DNA of 64,000 nt. It comes from Luteococcus sp052116585. Lineage in GTDB: Bacteria; Actinomycetota; Actinomycetes; Propionibacteriales; Propionibacteriaceae. Position numbers and translations under genes: made by a program. Positions 1 to 8,666 of this stretch are shown here, one piece after another. The notes under the pieces are model-generated. The model was not told the DNA's origin and did no database searches. It saw only the letters and a list, made by a program, of their open reading frames with translations. Location: the NCBI RefSeq assembly GCF_052116585.1, contig NZ_JBQKKT010000009.1, positions 62,001 through 126,000 of the forward strand. The letters are read 5' to 3'. Position 1 is the stretch's first letter. Every line of letters begins with the position of its first letter.

Positions 1-745
1 GCTGCACAACAGTCGCGGCTACCAGGAGGAATCCCTGGAACGCACCCGCCTGTGGGCCGAACGGTGTCTGGCAGAACATCGTCGCCTGACCCAGGAGCGG
101 GTCGGCAAGCCCTACCAGGCCCTCTTCGGCGTGCTGCAGGGCGCCCAGTACGAGGACCTGCGGCGCAAGGCGGCTCGGGACCTGGGCTCGATGGAGGTGG
201 ACGGGCAGCGTTTTGACGGCTTCGGCTATGGCGGCGCATTGGAGAAGGAGAATCTCGGCACCATCTGCTCCTGGATGAGCGAGGAACTGCCCTTCGACAA
301 GCCCCGACATCTGCTGGGAATCAGTGAGCCGGACGACTTCTTCGCAGCGGTGGAGGCCGGGGCGGACACCTTCGACTGTGTCAACCCGAGCCGGGTGGCT
401 CGCAATTCGGCCATCTACACCGCGGACGGCCGCTACAACCTGAGCACGGCCGCCAACCGTCGCGCCTTCGTCCCCCTCGAGGACGGTTGTGACTGCTACA
501 CCTGCGCCCACTACACCAGGGCCTACCTGCACCACCTGTTCAAGGCCAAGGAGATGCTGGCCTCCACCCTGGCGACGATCCACAACGAGCGCTTCACGGT
601 GCGTCTGGTTGACCAGATCCGGACGTCCATCGAGGACGGCGCCTTGGAGGACTTCCGCACCGACTTCCTGGGGCGCTTCTACGCGCCCAAGGTGCCAGCC
701 GGCGGGAATGCGTCGTCCTCGCCGAGTGTTGACACCAAGAACTGA
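1..745 (+). CDS. tgt: tRNA-guanine transglycosylase, C-terminal part
   Basis: The gene enters from the left edge, so its N-terminus lies outside the window; the frame is open from base 2. Tgt exchanges the wobble guanine of GU(N) tRNAs for queuine or a precursor. Visible family marks are the FGVLQGAQYEDLR region, the GFGYGGALEKE stretch, the catalytic-Asp region GADTFDCVNPSR, and the zinc-binding CDCYTCAHYTRAYLHHL near the C-terminus. The ending is complete. A queuosine-precursor-type transporter lies about 4.3 kb downstream, which supports a salvage role. The product is clear; the substrate form (queuine or preQ1) cannot be read from the sequence. Confidence 0.95.
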   Translation, partial: LHNSRGYQEESLERTRLWAERCLAEHRRLTQERVGKPYQALFGVLQGAQYEDLRRKAARDLGSMEVDGQRFDGFGYGGALEKENLGTICSWMSEELPFDKPRHLLGISEPDDFFAAVEAGADTFDCVNPSRVARNSAIYTADGRYNLSTAANRRAFVPLEDGCDCYTCAHYTRAYLHHLFKAKEMLASTLATIHNERFTVRLVDQIRTSIEDGALEDFRTDFLGRFYAPKVPAGGNASSSPSVDTKN

Positions 746-769
746 ACTACACGGATGGAGAGCCCTGCG

Positions 770-1714
770 ATGAAGGATCCCCGCGAGCTGTACGAACTGT
801 CCGGTGCACCCGTCTACGGAGCCCCGGCCCTGATGGCGTTGTCCGGCTTCATGGACGCGGGACAGGCGGCCCAGCTTGGCGCCCAGCACCTGATCGACAC
901 TCGTCCGAGCCGCATCATCGCCCGCTTCGACGTGGACCAGCTCGTGGACCATCGATCGCGGCGTCCGCTGGTCACCTTCGACCGGGACCACTACACGGAC
1001 TACCAGCCGATGGAACTGGTGGTGCGGGTGGTCACCGATGACGCCGGCAAGGACTTCCTGCTGTTCACCGGTCCGGAACCTGACTACCAGTGGGAGCGAT
1101 TCTGTGCCGCGGTCGCCATCCTGATGGGAGAACTGGGCAGCACGCTGATGGTGCAGCTGCACGGCATTCCCTGGGGAGCACCGCACACGCGGCCGGTCGG
1201 TGTCACGGCGCATTCGTCGGACCCTTCCCTGATCGCGGACCATCCCTCCTTCCACGACCGTCTGCAGCTGCCAAGCTCGGTGGAGGCCCTGTTGGAGATC
1301 CGTCTGCCGGAGGCACACATCCGAACTGTCGGGTTCTCCGTGCACGTGCCGCACTACCTGGCCGGTGGGGAATTTCCCGCTGGTTCCGTACGCCTGCTGG
1401 ACTGTGCCGCCCACGCAGCGGAACTCTCGCTGGCCATCCCGGACCTGCGGAGTCGGGCCGACGAGTACTTGCGGGAGATCGACCAGCTGGTGGCGCAGAA
1501 TCCAGAGAATGCCGAGGCCATCAGCCAGATGGAGGCGGCCTACGACCAGGCCGTCAAGGGGCGCGAGATCGCTGCTCCAGAAGAGCCACAGGCCGTCGAC
1601 GAGTCACAGCTGCCCTCGGGAGATGACCTGGCCGCCGAGTTCGAGCAGTTCCTGAAGGACTCGGACAAGGGCGACGGCAAGGGGAAGGAGGGCGGCTTCG
1701 GGTTGGGCCGCTGA
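770..1714 (+). CDS. PAC2 family protein
   Basis: A 314-residue protein resembling the PAC2 (proteasome assembly chaperone 2) family common in actinobacteria. It opens MKDPRELYELSGAPVYGAPAL, has the GFMDAGQAA stretch typical of these proteins, and ends in a charged, Gly/Lys-rich tail. An ATG at 755 would add five residues, but the ATG at 770 has a GGAG about 8 nt upstream and matches the usual family start, so it is preferred. It begins 24 nt after tgt and may be co-transcribed with it. Actinobacterial PAC2 proteins are linked to proteasome-related functions only by homology, so the role here is inferred. Confidence 0.8.
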   Translation: MKDPRELYELSGAPVYGAPALMALSGFMDAGQAAQLGAQHLIDTRPSRIIARFDVDQLVDHRSRRPLVTFDRDHYTDYQPMELVVRVVTDDAGKDFLLFTGPEPDYQWERFCAAVAILMGELGSTLMVQLHGIPWGAPHTRPVGVTAHSSDPSLIADHPSFHDRLQLPSSVEALLEIRLPEAHIRTVGFSVHVPHYLAGGEFPAGSVRLLDCAAHAAELSLAIPDLRSRADEYLREIDQLVAQNPENAEAISQMEAAYDQAVKGREIAAPEEPQAVDESQLPSGDDLAAEFEQFLKDSDKGDGKGKEGGFGLGR

Positions 1715-1719
1715 CCCGC

Positions 1720-2055
1720 TCAGTGGCCCAGTGGCAGGACGTAGACCATCAGGTAGAGCATCATCGCCACGCAGAAGGTGCTGGCCACGATGAGGATCGC
1801 TGCCCACAGCTTCGCCTCGCGCCACGCGAAGCGATCGCCCACCAGGATGGCGGCTGCCCCCACGAAGCCAGCCACCATGGGAGAAGCAAGGAAGATGGCG
1901 GGCAACAGGTCGTGCTGGATCAGCCGGAAGAAGGCGGTGATCCCCATCAGCACGATGCCAGCCAGGACGGCGAGGATCCAGCCCAGCGGATAGCTACGGT
2001 GGCGGCTGGTCGGCCTCGTCGGTGAAACCGAGCCAACAGCGGTGGAACCAGTCAT
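1720..2055 (-). CDS. small membrane protein, unknown function
   Basis: A 111-residue protein with a polar N-terminus and three hydrophobic segments (about residues 20–40, 48–70 and 83–108), so it is probably an integral membrane protein. The ATG at 2055 is chosen because a GGGAG ribosome-binding site lies just upstream; upstream in-frame starts lack one. It converges with the PAC2 gene, leaving only 5 nt between the stop codons. No motif identifies a function. Confidence 0.65.
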   Translation of the reverse strand: MTGSTAVGSVSPTRPTSRHRSYPLGWILAVLAGIVLMGITAFFRLIQHDLLPAIFLASPMVAGFVGAAAILVGDRFAWREAKLWAAILIVASTFCVAMMLYLMVYVLPLGH

Positions 2056-2338
2056 GGCATGCTCCCGTTCGTTCACGATGTCGCCGAGCCTAGTGGTGGG
2101 TTGCCGTCGGGCTTCCACTGCCCCTGCCCTTTGCCCGTCGTGGCCCACTCCCGAGGGGGGCGGCAGGATGGTTGAAGACCTGCTGTGGGCTCTGGGTGCG
2201 CGGCTGGCGCGGGAGGGTGACAGGAGGGGTCCTGGCGGCCCTGCACCGCTGGTGTCCGCTGGCGCGGGCCGGGTGTGAACAGGGCCGTCAACAGTTTTCG
2301 TGACAAGCCTGTCTGGATCGGCCCCCTAGCGTTCAGGC

Positions 2339-3938
2339 ATGACAATCACACATTCTCCGAGCCGCAGGGGGCTGCTCGGGGCCTTGGCCGTCGCGCCTGT
2401 CATGACGTCGGTCCCTTCCCTCATTGCTCGCGCCGATGACGAGGTGGTTGACCACCTGGTGATCGGTTCTGGTTACGGCGGAGCCGTGATGGCCGACCGT
2501 CTGACCGCGGCCGGCTAGCGGGTCCTGATGCTGGAGATGGGACAGGACTGGTCCCGGCCCGGCAGCGACGGCAAGATCTTCACTCCCATCCTGAAGCCGG
2601 ATGCCCGCTCCATGTGGTTCCGCACCCGTACCGCGCTGCCCCTGGCTTCTTTCCTGGGCTTCCCGATCGACAAGCGAATCGGCTACGGCCCCGGCGTGGT
2701 CGACCGGATGGATTTCGGGGGCATGAGCGTCTACGCCGGCCGGGGCGTGGGCGGTGGTTCGCTCGTCAACGGGGCCATGGCGGTCACGCCTCGCCGTAGT
2801 GACATCGAGGAGCGCCTGGGACAGTTGGACGTCGATCGTCTGTTCGACACCTGGCTGCCGCGCGCGGGCGGGTTTGGGCGTGATGGAGCATGACGAGAAC
2901 TTCCTCAACACGTCGGAGTACTACCGCTTCTCCCGGGTGGCCCGGGCCCACGCCGAGCGTGCAGGCTTGCGCACCCACAGTGTCCCGACCACCTATGACG
3001 TGGACCACCTCAAGCGGGAGGCCGTCGGTCAGGCGCCCGCGTCGGCCACCGCTGGCGAGCTGATCTTCGGCAACAACCACGGCAAGAAGAGCGTCGACAA
3101 GACCTATCTCGCCCGCGCCCGGGCCACGGGACGTCTGACGGTACGAACCATGACGAAGGCGACGACGATCGCTCGACGCGCTGCGGGTGGATGGACGGTC
3201 GGGATGCAGCGGATCAACCAGGACGGCAGCACCACGGATCTGGCGCCGGTCCACGCCCGTCGGGTCTACCTGGCGGCGGGCAGTGTCGGGACGCCCGAGA
3301 TCCTGCTCCGGTCGAGGTCGCGCGGCACGCTCACCAGCCTTCCGGACGCCGTGGGCCAAGGGTGGGGTCCGAACGGCAATGTGATGATGGCCCGGGCGAA
3401 CCATGTCTGGGACACCACTGGTGTGAAGCAACCCACCATCGCCGTGCACGGCATCGATGCCTGGACCGGCGTTGCCCGGGAGAACCGCGTCTTCACCGAG
3501 GTGGCACCGGTTCCGGCGGGAACCGAGACGTGGATCTCGCTGTACCTGGCGGTCACGGACAACCCGAACCGCGGTCGCTTCGGCTGGGACACCGCTGCCG
3601 ACCGGCTGACACTGGACTACGGGGCGACGCACGCTGCACCATCCGTGGCGGCCGTGAAGCGGGTCTTCGACCAGATGAACCGGGTCAATGTCACCGTCTA
3701 CCGTTCGGACCTGTTCGGCAATGGCTCGCCCTTCGCCAGCAATTCCACCTACCACCCGCTGGGTGGTGCGGTGATCGGTCAGGCCACGGAGCTCGACGGA
3801 CAGCTGAAGGGCCACGAGGGGCTCCACGTCGTGGACGGCTCCCTGGTGCCCGGCGCCCTTGGCGTCAACCCCTTCGTCACCATCACTGCCCTGGCAGAGA
3901 TGGTGGCGGAAGGCGTGCTGCGCACGATCCAGGCCTGA
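2339..3938 (+). pseudogene. cholesterol oxidase-like GMC flavoprotein, disrupted
   Basis: The reading frame starts with a Tat-type signal (SRRGLLGALAVAP, then ...LIARA), followed by the FAD-binding motif VIGSGYGGAVMADRL. Codon 60 is TAG (2516–2518). The frame resumes with VLMLEMGQDW, GRGVGGGSLVNGAM and other GMC/cholesterol-oxidase features, then a one-base shift in a GC-repeat at about 2860–2875 moves it to a second frame, LGVMEHDENFLNTSEYY. The second part carries TYHPLGGAV and a C-terminal GVNPFVTITALAEM, as in type I cholesterol oxidases. Two independent lesions make a real pseudogene more likely than sequencing error. An intact enzyme would be an exported oxidase converting cholesterol to cholestenone. 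Confidence 0.85.
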
Positions 3939-3984
3939 GCCCCGTCGCCATAGCCGGTGCCGGTGGAGACGGCAGACTGGACCC

Positions 3985-5007
3985 ATGAGGATCCTGGCTG
4001 ACGTCGACACCGGCATCGATGACGCGTGTGCCCTGCTCTACCTGTGCGGATTGCCCGACGTGGAAGTGGTGGGGGTCACGACGACCAGCGGCAACACCAC
4101 CGCCCACCAGGCGGCTCTCAACACGCTGGCGGTACTGGACATCGCCGGCCGCCCGGACGTGGAAGTCGCCGTGGGGCAACCGATGCCACTGGTACGGCCG
4201 CTGGTCACGACGCCGGAGACCCATGGGCCCGGTGGCATCGGGTACGCGCAGTTGCCGGATCTCACACAACGACTCTCGTCGCGTCCCTGGTTGGAGCTGT
4301 GGCGGGAGGCGCTGCAGGACCGGCCGGGGGAGACCACCCTGCTGGTCACGGGACCGATGACCAATCTCGCGACTGCCCTGGAGCAGATCCCGGACCTTCC
4401 CGAGCTCGTGGCAGGCATCGTGGTGATGGGCGGGTGCTTCTGGCACCTCGGCAACACCACCCCGACGGCCGAGTGGAACACCTGGTGTGATCCAGATGCA
4501 GCCAGTCGGGTCCTGCGAGTCTTCGATGGGTTCGATGCGGACCGGCTGCCCATCCTGTGCGCGACGGAGACCACGGAGCGGATCGAGTACACACCGCAGC
4601 TTCTGGATGCCCTGCTCACGGCCTGTGGCGCCGCGCCGCTTGGGCTGCATGCTGAAGCGCCGAGGACCACCCTGCACAGTTCGACGGGTAGCCGGCCCCT
4701 GGACCTGCTGAGTGATGCCTTGCGCTTCTACTTCGAATTCCACCACGACTATGACCAGGGCTACGTGGCACACCTGCACGACCTGTTCGCGGCCCAGGTG
4801 GCGGCGGGCAGAGCGAGGATCGCCACGGAGGTCACCGTCGTCGACGTCGAGACGACCTCGGATCTGCTGCGCGGCACGACGGTCCGCGACGACCGCGGAA
4901 TCTGGGGCCGGCAGCACAACGCCCGGGTGGTCGTGCAGAACCACCCGGGCGAGGTCTTCAAGGAGTTCGCCGATGCCCTCGTCACGGTGTCGGGGCAGTC
5001 CGGCTGA
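3985..5007 (+). CDS. inosine/uridine-preferring nucleoside hydrolase
   Basis: A 340-residue hydrolase of the IUNH family, which cleaves the N-glycosidic bond of ribonucleosides. The Ca-binding signature DVDTGIDDA lies at residues 6–14, and the family motif LLVTGPMTNLA is present in the middle, as is the EWNTWCDPDAA segment that usually supplies another metal ligand. The ATG at 3985 is directly followed by the signature, as is normal in the family. Probably cytoplasmic, in nucleoside salvage. It stands alone between a pseudogene and a convergent transporter gene. Exact base preference cannot be inferred. Confidence 0.9.
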   Translation: MRILADVDTGIDDACALLYLCGLPDVEVVGVTTTSGNTTAHQAALNTLAVLDIAGRPDVEVAVGQPMPLVRPLVTTPETHGPGGIGYAQLPDLTQRLSSRPWLELWREALQDRPGETTLLVTGPMTNLATALEQIPDLPELVAGIVVMGGCFWHLGNTTPTAEWNTWCDPDAASRVLRVFDGFDADRLPILCATETTERIEYTPQLLDALLTACGAAPLGLHAEAPRTTLHSSTGSRPLDLLSDALRFYFEFHHDYDQGYVAHLHDLFAAQVAAGRARIATEVTVVDVETTSDLLRGTTVRDDRGIWGRQHNARVVVQNHPGEVFKEFADALVTVSGQSG

Positions 5008-5011
5008 CAGG

Positions 5012-5713
5012 TCACAGCGAGTAGGTGGGTTCCACCCGCTTGAGCCAACGGATGATGCGCAGGGTGATCGGAACCACACAGATCTCCACCAGGCACTTGT
5101 AGAGGTATCCGGTCACGGTGTAGTTGCCCAGCTCGGCCATGGTGATCGTCCCGGCGAAGGCAATGGTGCAGAAGAGCAGCGTGTCCACGAATTCGCCAAC
5201 CAGCGTCGAGCCGATCAGACGCGCGGCCACATTGTTCTCGCCGGCGCGCGCCTTCAGCTTCACCACGACGAAGGAGTTCAGCAGGTTGCCCGCCAGATAA
5301 CCCACCAGTCCGGCGATGGCGATTCGGGTCACGGGCGCCAGCACGCTGTCCCACGCCTCGAAGCCCGGCACCGGGGCGGTCATGGCGACGACGCGGTAGG
5401 TGATGGCGGCCACCAGCGTCATCGCGAAACCCGTCCAGATCGCACGGCGGGCCCGCTTCCAGCCATAGACCTCGGTGAGGATGTCACCCACCACATAGCT
5501 CAGTGGGAACAGGAAGGCGCCGCCGTCGAAGATGAGCTTTCCGCCACCGTAGAACCAGTCGCTGAGTCCGGGAACCCGGGGCCCTTCGAAGAGTTTGGTT
5601 GCTGTCACGCCGGAGATGAGCAGCAGGCCGACGAAGATGGCCATCACGATGTCGTAGTGGGAACGCGGTACCTCGGCGTACTGGACGCGTGTCTGGGGCT
5701 CGGAAGTTGTCAC
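5012..5713 (-). CDS. yhhQ: queuosine precursor transporter (YhhQ/VUT family)
   Basis: A 233-residue membrane protein with about six hydrophobic segments. The conserved DUF165/YhhQ features are present: FPLSYVVGDILTEVYGWKRARRAIW, the GNLLNSFVVVKLK region and the GSTLVGEFVDTLLFCTIAF helix. E. coli YhhQ imports preQ0/preQ1, and others in the family take up queuine. With tgt at the left of the window this supports a queuosine salvage route. It converges with the nucleoside hydrolase gene, leaving 4 nt between them. Substrate is inferred from the family. Confidence 0.85.
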   Translation of the reverse strand: MTTSEPQTRVQYAEVPRSHYDIVMAIFVGLLLISGVTATKLFEGPRVPGLSDWFYGGGKLIFDGGAFLFPLSYVVGDILTEVYGWKRARRAIWTGFAMTLVAAITYRVVAMTAPVPGFEAWDSVLAPVTRIAIAGLVGYLAGNLLNSFVVVKLKARAGENNVAARLIGSTLVGEFVDTLLFCTIAFAGTITMAELGNYTVTGYLYKCLVEICVVPITLRIIRWLKRVEPTYSL

Positions 5714-5881
5714 GAGCAGTCATCGAACCATGCTGCGCGTCAGGGCACCAGCCCTGTCCGAAGCGCAAACCCTGCACGGCCATCCTATCGTGGTGGCGGC
5801 CACTTCGTCAGTGTCCAAAGACACTGCGACGTGTGGGTGAAAGTGCTTGTGGAATGCTGGTTGGAGTGGCACTATCGGGTC

Positions 5882-6322
5882 ATGGCAGACCTTGTTGACA
5901 TCCCGGAAGAGTCGGAGCAGCTAGATCAGCTCCAGAGCGACGACACCCTGGTGCACAGGGGAGTCGATGACGTTCTCGACGAGGGCTACACGGCTCCCGA
6001 GAACTGGTCCCCCGCGCAGGGCTTCGGCAACACTGCCCGTGAGATGCGCGAGGGGGAGACCCTGGACCAGCGGATCGCGCAGGAGGTGCCGGACGCGGAT
6101 CCGGACAAGCCCCTGGAGAAGTGGAATCCGACGGGCGAGAAGCGCGAGGTGGGATCGCGTCGCGCCGGACGTCTGGTGGACCACAACGACGGGTATCCCG
6201 GCGAGGACGTGGAGGCGGAGGCCATCGGCTCCGAGGTGGGCATCGACGGGGGAGCCGCCCCGGCCGAGGAAGCTGCCGTCCACGTGATCGACCCCGCGGA
6301 AGAGATCGACGAGGAGTCGTGA
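5882..6322 (+). CDS. DUF5709-like acidic protein
   Basis: A 146-residue, very acidic soluble protein resembling the actinobacterial DUF5709 family: an N-terminal DDTLVHRGVDDVLDEGYTAP segment followed by a WSPAQGFGNT region, DQRIAQEVPD and a C-terminal Glu/Asp-rich tail. No enzymatic motif is seen. Its stop overlaps the GTG start of the downstream peptidase gene (GTGA), so the two are probably translationally coupled. Function unknown. Confidence 0.7.
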   Translation: MADLVDIPEESEQLDQLQSDDTLVHRGVDDVLDEGYTAPENWSPAQGFGNTAREMREGETLDQRIAQEVPDADPDKPLEKWNPTGEKREVGSRRAGRLVDHNDGYPGEDVEAEAIGSEVGIDGGAAPAEEAAVHVIDPAEEIDEES

Positions 6323-7335
6323 ACCCGATCTTCCAGAAGTCCTCCGACATTGCCGATGGCGCCGTCGTGGTGCCCGAACGAGGCCTCTACCCGCCGATCG
6401 AGCCCTATGACACCGGCATGCTCGACGTGGGCGACGGTCAGCGCCTCTACTACGAGCAATGCGGCAATCCACAGGGCAAGCCCGCGGTCTTCCTGCATGG
6501 TGGGCCGGGCGGCGGTGGCGGTACGGATCGGCGACGATTCTTCGACCCCGAGCGCTATCGGATCGTGGTCTTCGACCAGCGCAACTGCGGCCAGTCCACG
6601 CCGAACGCGGCGGCTGGCGCAGACCTGTCCACCAACACCACCTGGCACCTCGTCGCAGATCTGGAACGGCTGCGGCAGCATGTGGGCATCGAACGGTGGC
6701 TGGTCTTCGGCGGCTCGTGGGGGAGCACGCTGGCCCTGGCCTACGCGCAGACACACGCGGAGCGAGTGACTGAGCTGGTCCTGCGCGGCATCTTCACCCT
6801 GCGCCGCAGCGAGCTGGACTGGTACTACAACGGCGGGGCGGGCAACATTGCTCCCCAGTGGTGGCAGTCCTTCTGCGCGCCGCTGGTCGAGGCCGGCCAT
6901 GATCTCTCGCAGTGCAACATGGCCGGTTACCACCGCTTGCTCTTCGGCGATGATCAGCAGGTGGCGCTCAGGGCTGCCCAGGCGTGGACCCGGTGGGAGG
7001 CCGCCACCAGCTACCTGCTGTGGAATGAGCATGCACTCCACCAGACTCCCGAGCAGGAGTTGACCTTCGCCAGGATCGAGAACCACTACTTCGTGCACGG
7101 GGGATTCCTGCGGGAGGGCCAACTGCTCGACGATGTGGATCGGATTCGGCACATTCCCTGTGTGATCGTCCAGGGCCGTTATGACCTGCCCTGCCCGGCG
7201 ACCACGGCGCAGGCGCTGGCCGATGCCTGGCCGGAAGCCGAGTTGCGCATGGTGCTGGCCGGTCATTCGGCCTTCGAGCCCAACATTGCGAGCGAGCTGG
7301 TCAAGGCCACGGACGAATTCTCCCGGGCGAGCTGA
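6319..7335 (+). CDS. pip: proline iminopeptidase
   Basis: An alpha/beta hydrolase of about 338 residues, peptidase family S33, which releases N-terminal proline from peptides. Visible motifs are the oxyanion HGGPGGGGG (about 60–68), DQRNCGQS, the nucleophile elbow GGSWGS (Ser about 133), the acid in GRYDLPCP and the catalytic His in LAGHSAFEP. The GTG at 6319 overlaps the stop of the preceding gene; the typical family start (YPPIEPYDTG) lies about 24 residues in, so a later start is possible. Cytoplasmic. Confidence 0.9.
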   Translation: MNPIFQKSSDIADGAVVVPERGLYPPIEPYDTGMLDVGDGQRLYYEQCGNPQGKPAVFLHGGPGGGGGTDRRRFFDPERYRIVVFDQRNCGQSTPNAAAGADLSTNTTWHLVADLERLRQHVGIERWLVFGGSWGSTLALAYAQTHAERVTELVLRGIFTLRRSELDWYYNGGAGNIAPQWWQSFCAPLVEAGHDLSQCNMAGYHRLLFGDDQQVALRAAQAWTRWEAATSYLLWNEHALHQTPEQELTFARIENHYFVHGGFLREGQLLDDVDRIRHIPCVIVQGRYDLPCPATTAQALADAWPEAELRMVLAGHSAFEPNIASELVKATDEFSRAS

Positions 7336-7367
7336 CCAACCACAGCGCGCGCCGCGCCCGGGACGTC

Positions 7368-7401
7368 GAGGCGAAGATGAAGGGGCCCTCATTTTCGCTT
7401 C
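7368..7401 (+). terminator. probable terminator after pip
   Basis: An imperfect inverted repeat downstream of pip: GAGGCGAAGATGA (7368 onward) can pair with TCATTTTCGCTTC (to 7401) through G·T-tolerant pairs, with a GGGGCCC loop region. No clean T tract follows, so assignment as a terminator is tentative. Confidence 0.45.
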
Positions 7402-7468
7402 ATGATTCGATCACCCACGATCCATAGCTTCAGGACTGTCAACGCTGCTCGACCTTCCTGGAGGCATC

Positions 7469-8659
7469 ATGAGCACCACCCCCGCTGCCAGCACCCTTCC
7501 CGCCACCGGTTCCCGGCGGGCCTCCACCGCCGAGGCAGTGAGCGCCGTCGAGCTCGTCGGGCTTCCCAGCGCCGCCATGGCGGAGGAGTCCATCGCGCTG
7601 CCCCGCACCCGTCTGGTCCGCGCCAAGATGGCCTACAGCACCCGCTTCTTCCACGAGCAGGTGGCCAATGGTGCCAATGGTCACGAGTTGGTGCGTGGAG
7701 ACGCTGCGCCCCGCCCGGGCGATCTGGTGCTGGCGCGCATCGTGGAGATCGGCAAGCACGCCCGCTTGGAGAGCCCTCACAGCCGTCGTCAGATGCTCTT
7801 CATCGGCGACGAGATCGTCGTGGCCTACGGGCATCGCTATGCCCCGGACCAGTTCGAGGCCGAGGTGCCGGAGGACCTCCAGATCACGAATCTGGTGGCG
7901 GCCGGCGGCATGGCGGGGCGCGTGACCGCCCAACACGCGTCCATCGACGCTGCGACGGTGGTGGAGCCGCTCGGCCTGATCGCCCGTGACGGGCAGGTGC
8001 TGAACCTCACTGACCTGGCACCCCACCGGGCCCAGGAGGCGCCCCGTCGTCGTGACGGAGAGCGTCCGCGCCTGGTCACCGTGCTGGGCACGTCCATGAA
8101 TTCCGGCAAGTCGACCACTCTGGCCTGCCTGATCAATGGCCTGACCCGAGCGGGCAAGACCGTCGCGGCCGGCAAGGCGACCGGTACCGGTGCGGGTGGC
8201 GATCCACGCATGTTCGCGGACGCGGGCGCCAGCACGGTGCTGGACTTCACCGACTTCGGTCACGGATCCACCTACCGGGTGGGCTATGAGGAGCTCAAGT
8301 CCCTGGTCTTGTCGGTGATTTCCGCGCTCACCAATGCCGATACCGACGTGGTGGTCCTGGAGATCGCGGACGGCATCTACCAGGGCGAGACGGCCCGTCT
8401 GATCGCCGATCCGGAGGGCCAGGCATGGATCGACACCCTCGTCTTCGCCGCTGGCGATGCCCTGGGCGCGGCCAAGGGCGTCGATCTCCTCCACGAACTG
8501 GGCCTGCAGGCCTCCGCAGTCAGCGGCGTGGTCACCGCCTCCCCGTTGGCGACGCGCGAGGCTGACGCGGTACTTCCGGTCAGCCTGATCCCCACCTACG
8601 ATCTGACCGAGCCCGAGGTGGCACTCGACGTCATCGCCCGCGACGCCCGGAAGGCCTGA
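7469..8659 (+). CDS. uncharacterised P-loop NTPase (MobB/DUF1611-like C-terminus)
   Basis: A 396-residue protein in two parts. Residues about 45–185 form a domain with no recognised motif, containing GDLVLARIVEIGKHARLE and GDEIVVAYGHRYAPDQFE. Residues about 200–396 are a P-loop NTPase: Walker A GTSMNSGKST (207–216), a hydrophobic strand VVVLEIADGIYQGET, and a layout like MobB or DUF1611 C-terminal domains. It has a good ribosome-binding site (CTGGAGG) and sits 7 nt before the ABC-like gene. It may supply nucleotide hydrolysis or a transferable substrate for that partner; this is inference only. Function unknown. Confidence 0.75.
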   Translation: MSTTPAASTLPATGSRRASTAEAVSAVELVGLPSAAMAEESIALPRTRLVRAKMAYSTRFFHEQVANGANGHELVRGDAAPRPGDLVLARIVEIGKHARLESPHSRRQMLFIGDEIVVAYGHRYAPDQFEAEVPEDLQITNLVAAGGMAGRVTAQHASIDAATVVEPLGLIARDGQVLNLTDLAPHRAQEAPRRRDGERPRLVTVLGTSMNSGKSTTLACLINGLTRAGKTVAAGKATGTGAGGDPRMFADAGASTVLDFTDFGHGSTYRVGYEELKSLVLSVISALTNADTDVVVLEIADGIYQGETARLIADPEGQAWIDTLVFAAGDALGAAKGVDLLHELGLQASAVSGVVTASPLATREADAVLPVSLIPTYDLTEPEVALDVIARDARKA

Positions 8660-8666
8660 TCAGCCG

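Noticed and set aside
4712..6322. 536-residue plus-strand frame over the YhhQ gene
   Set aside because: Composite of an out-of-frame hydrolase end, antisense transporter and the real DUF5709 gene; only the last part from 5882 is a gene.
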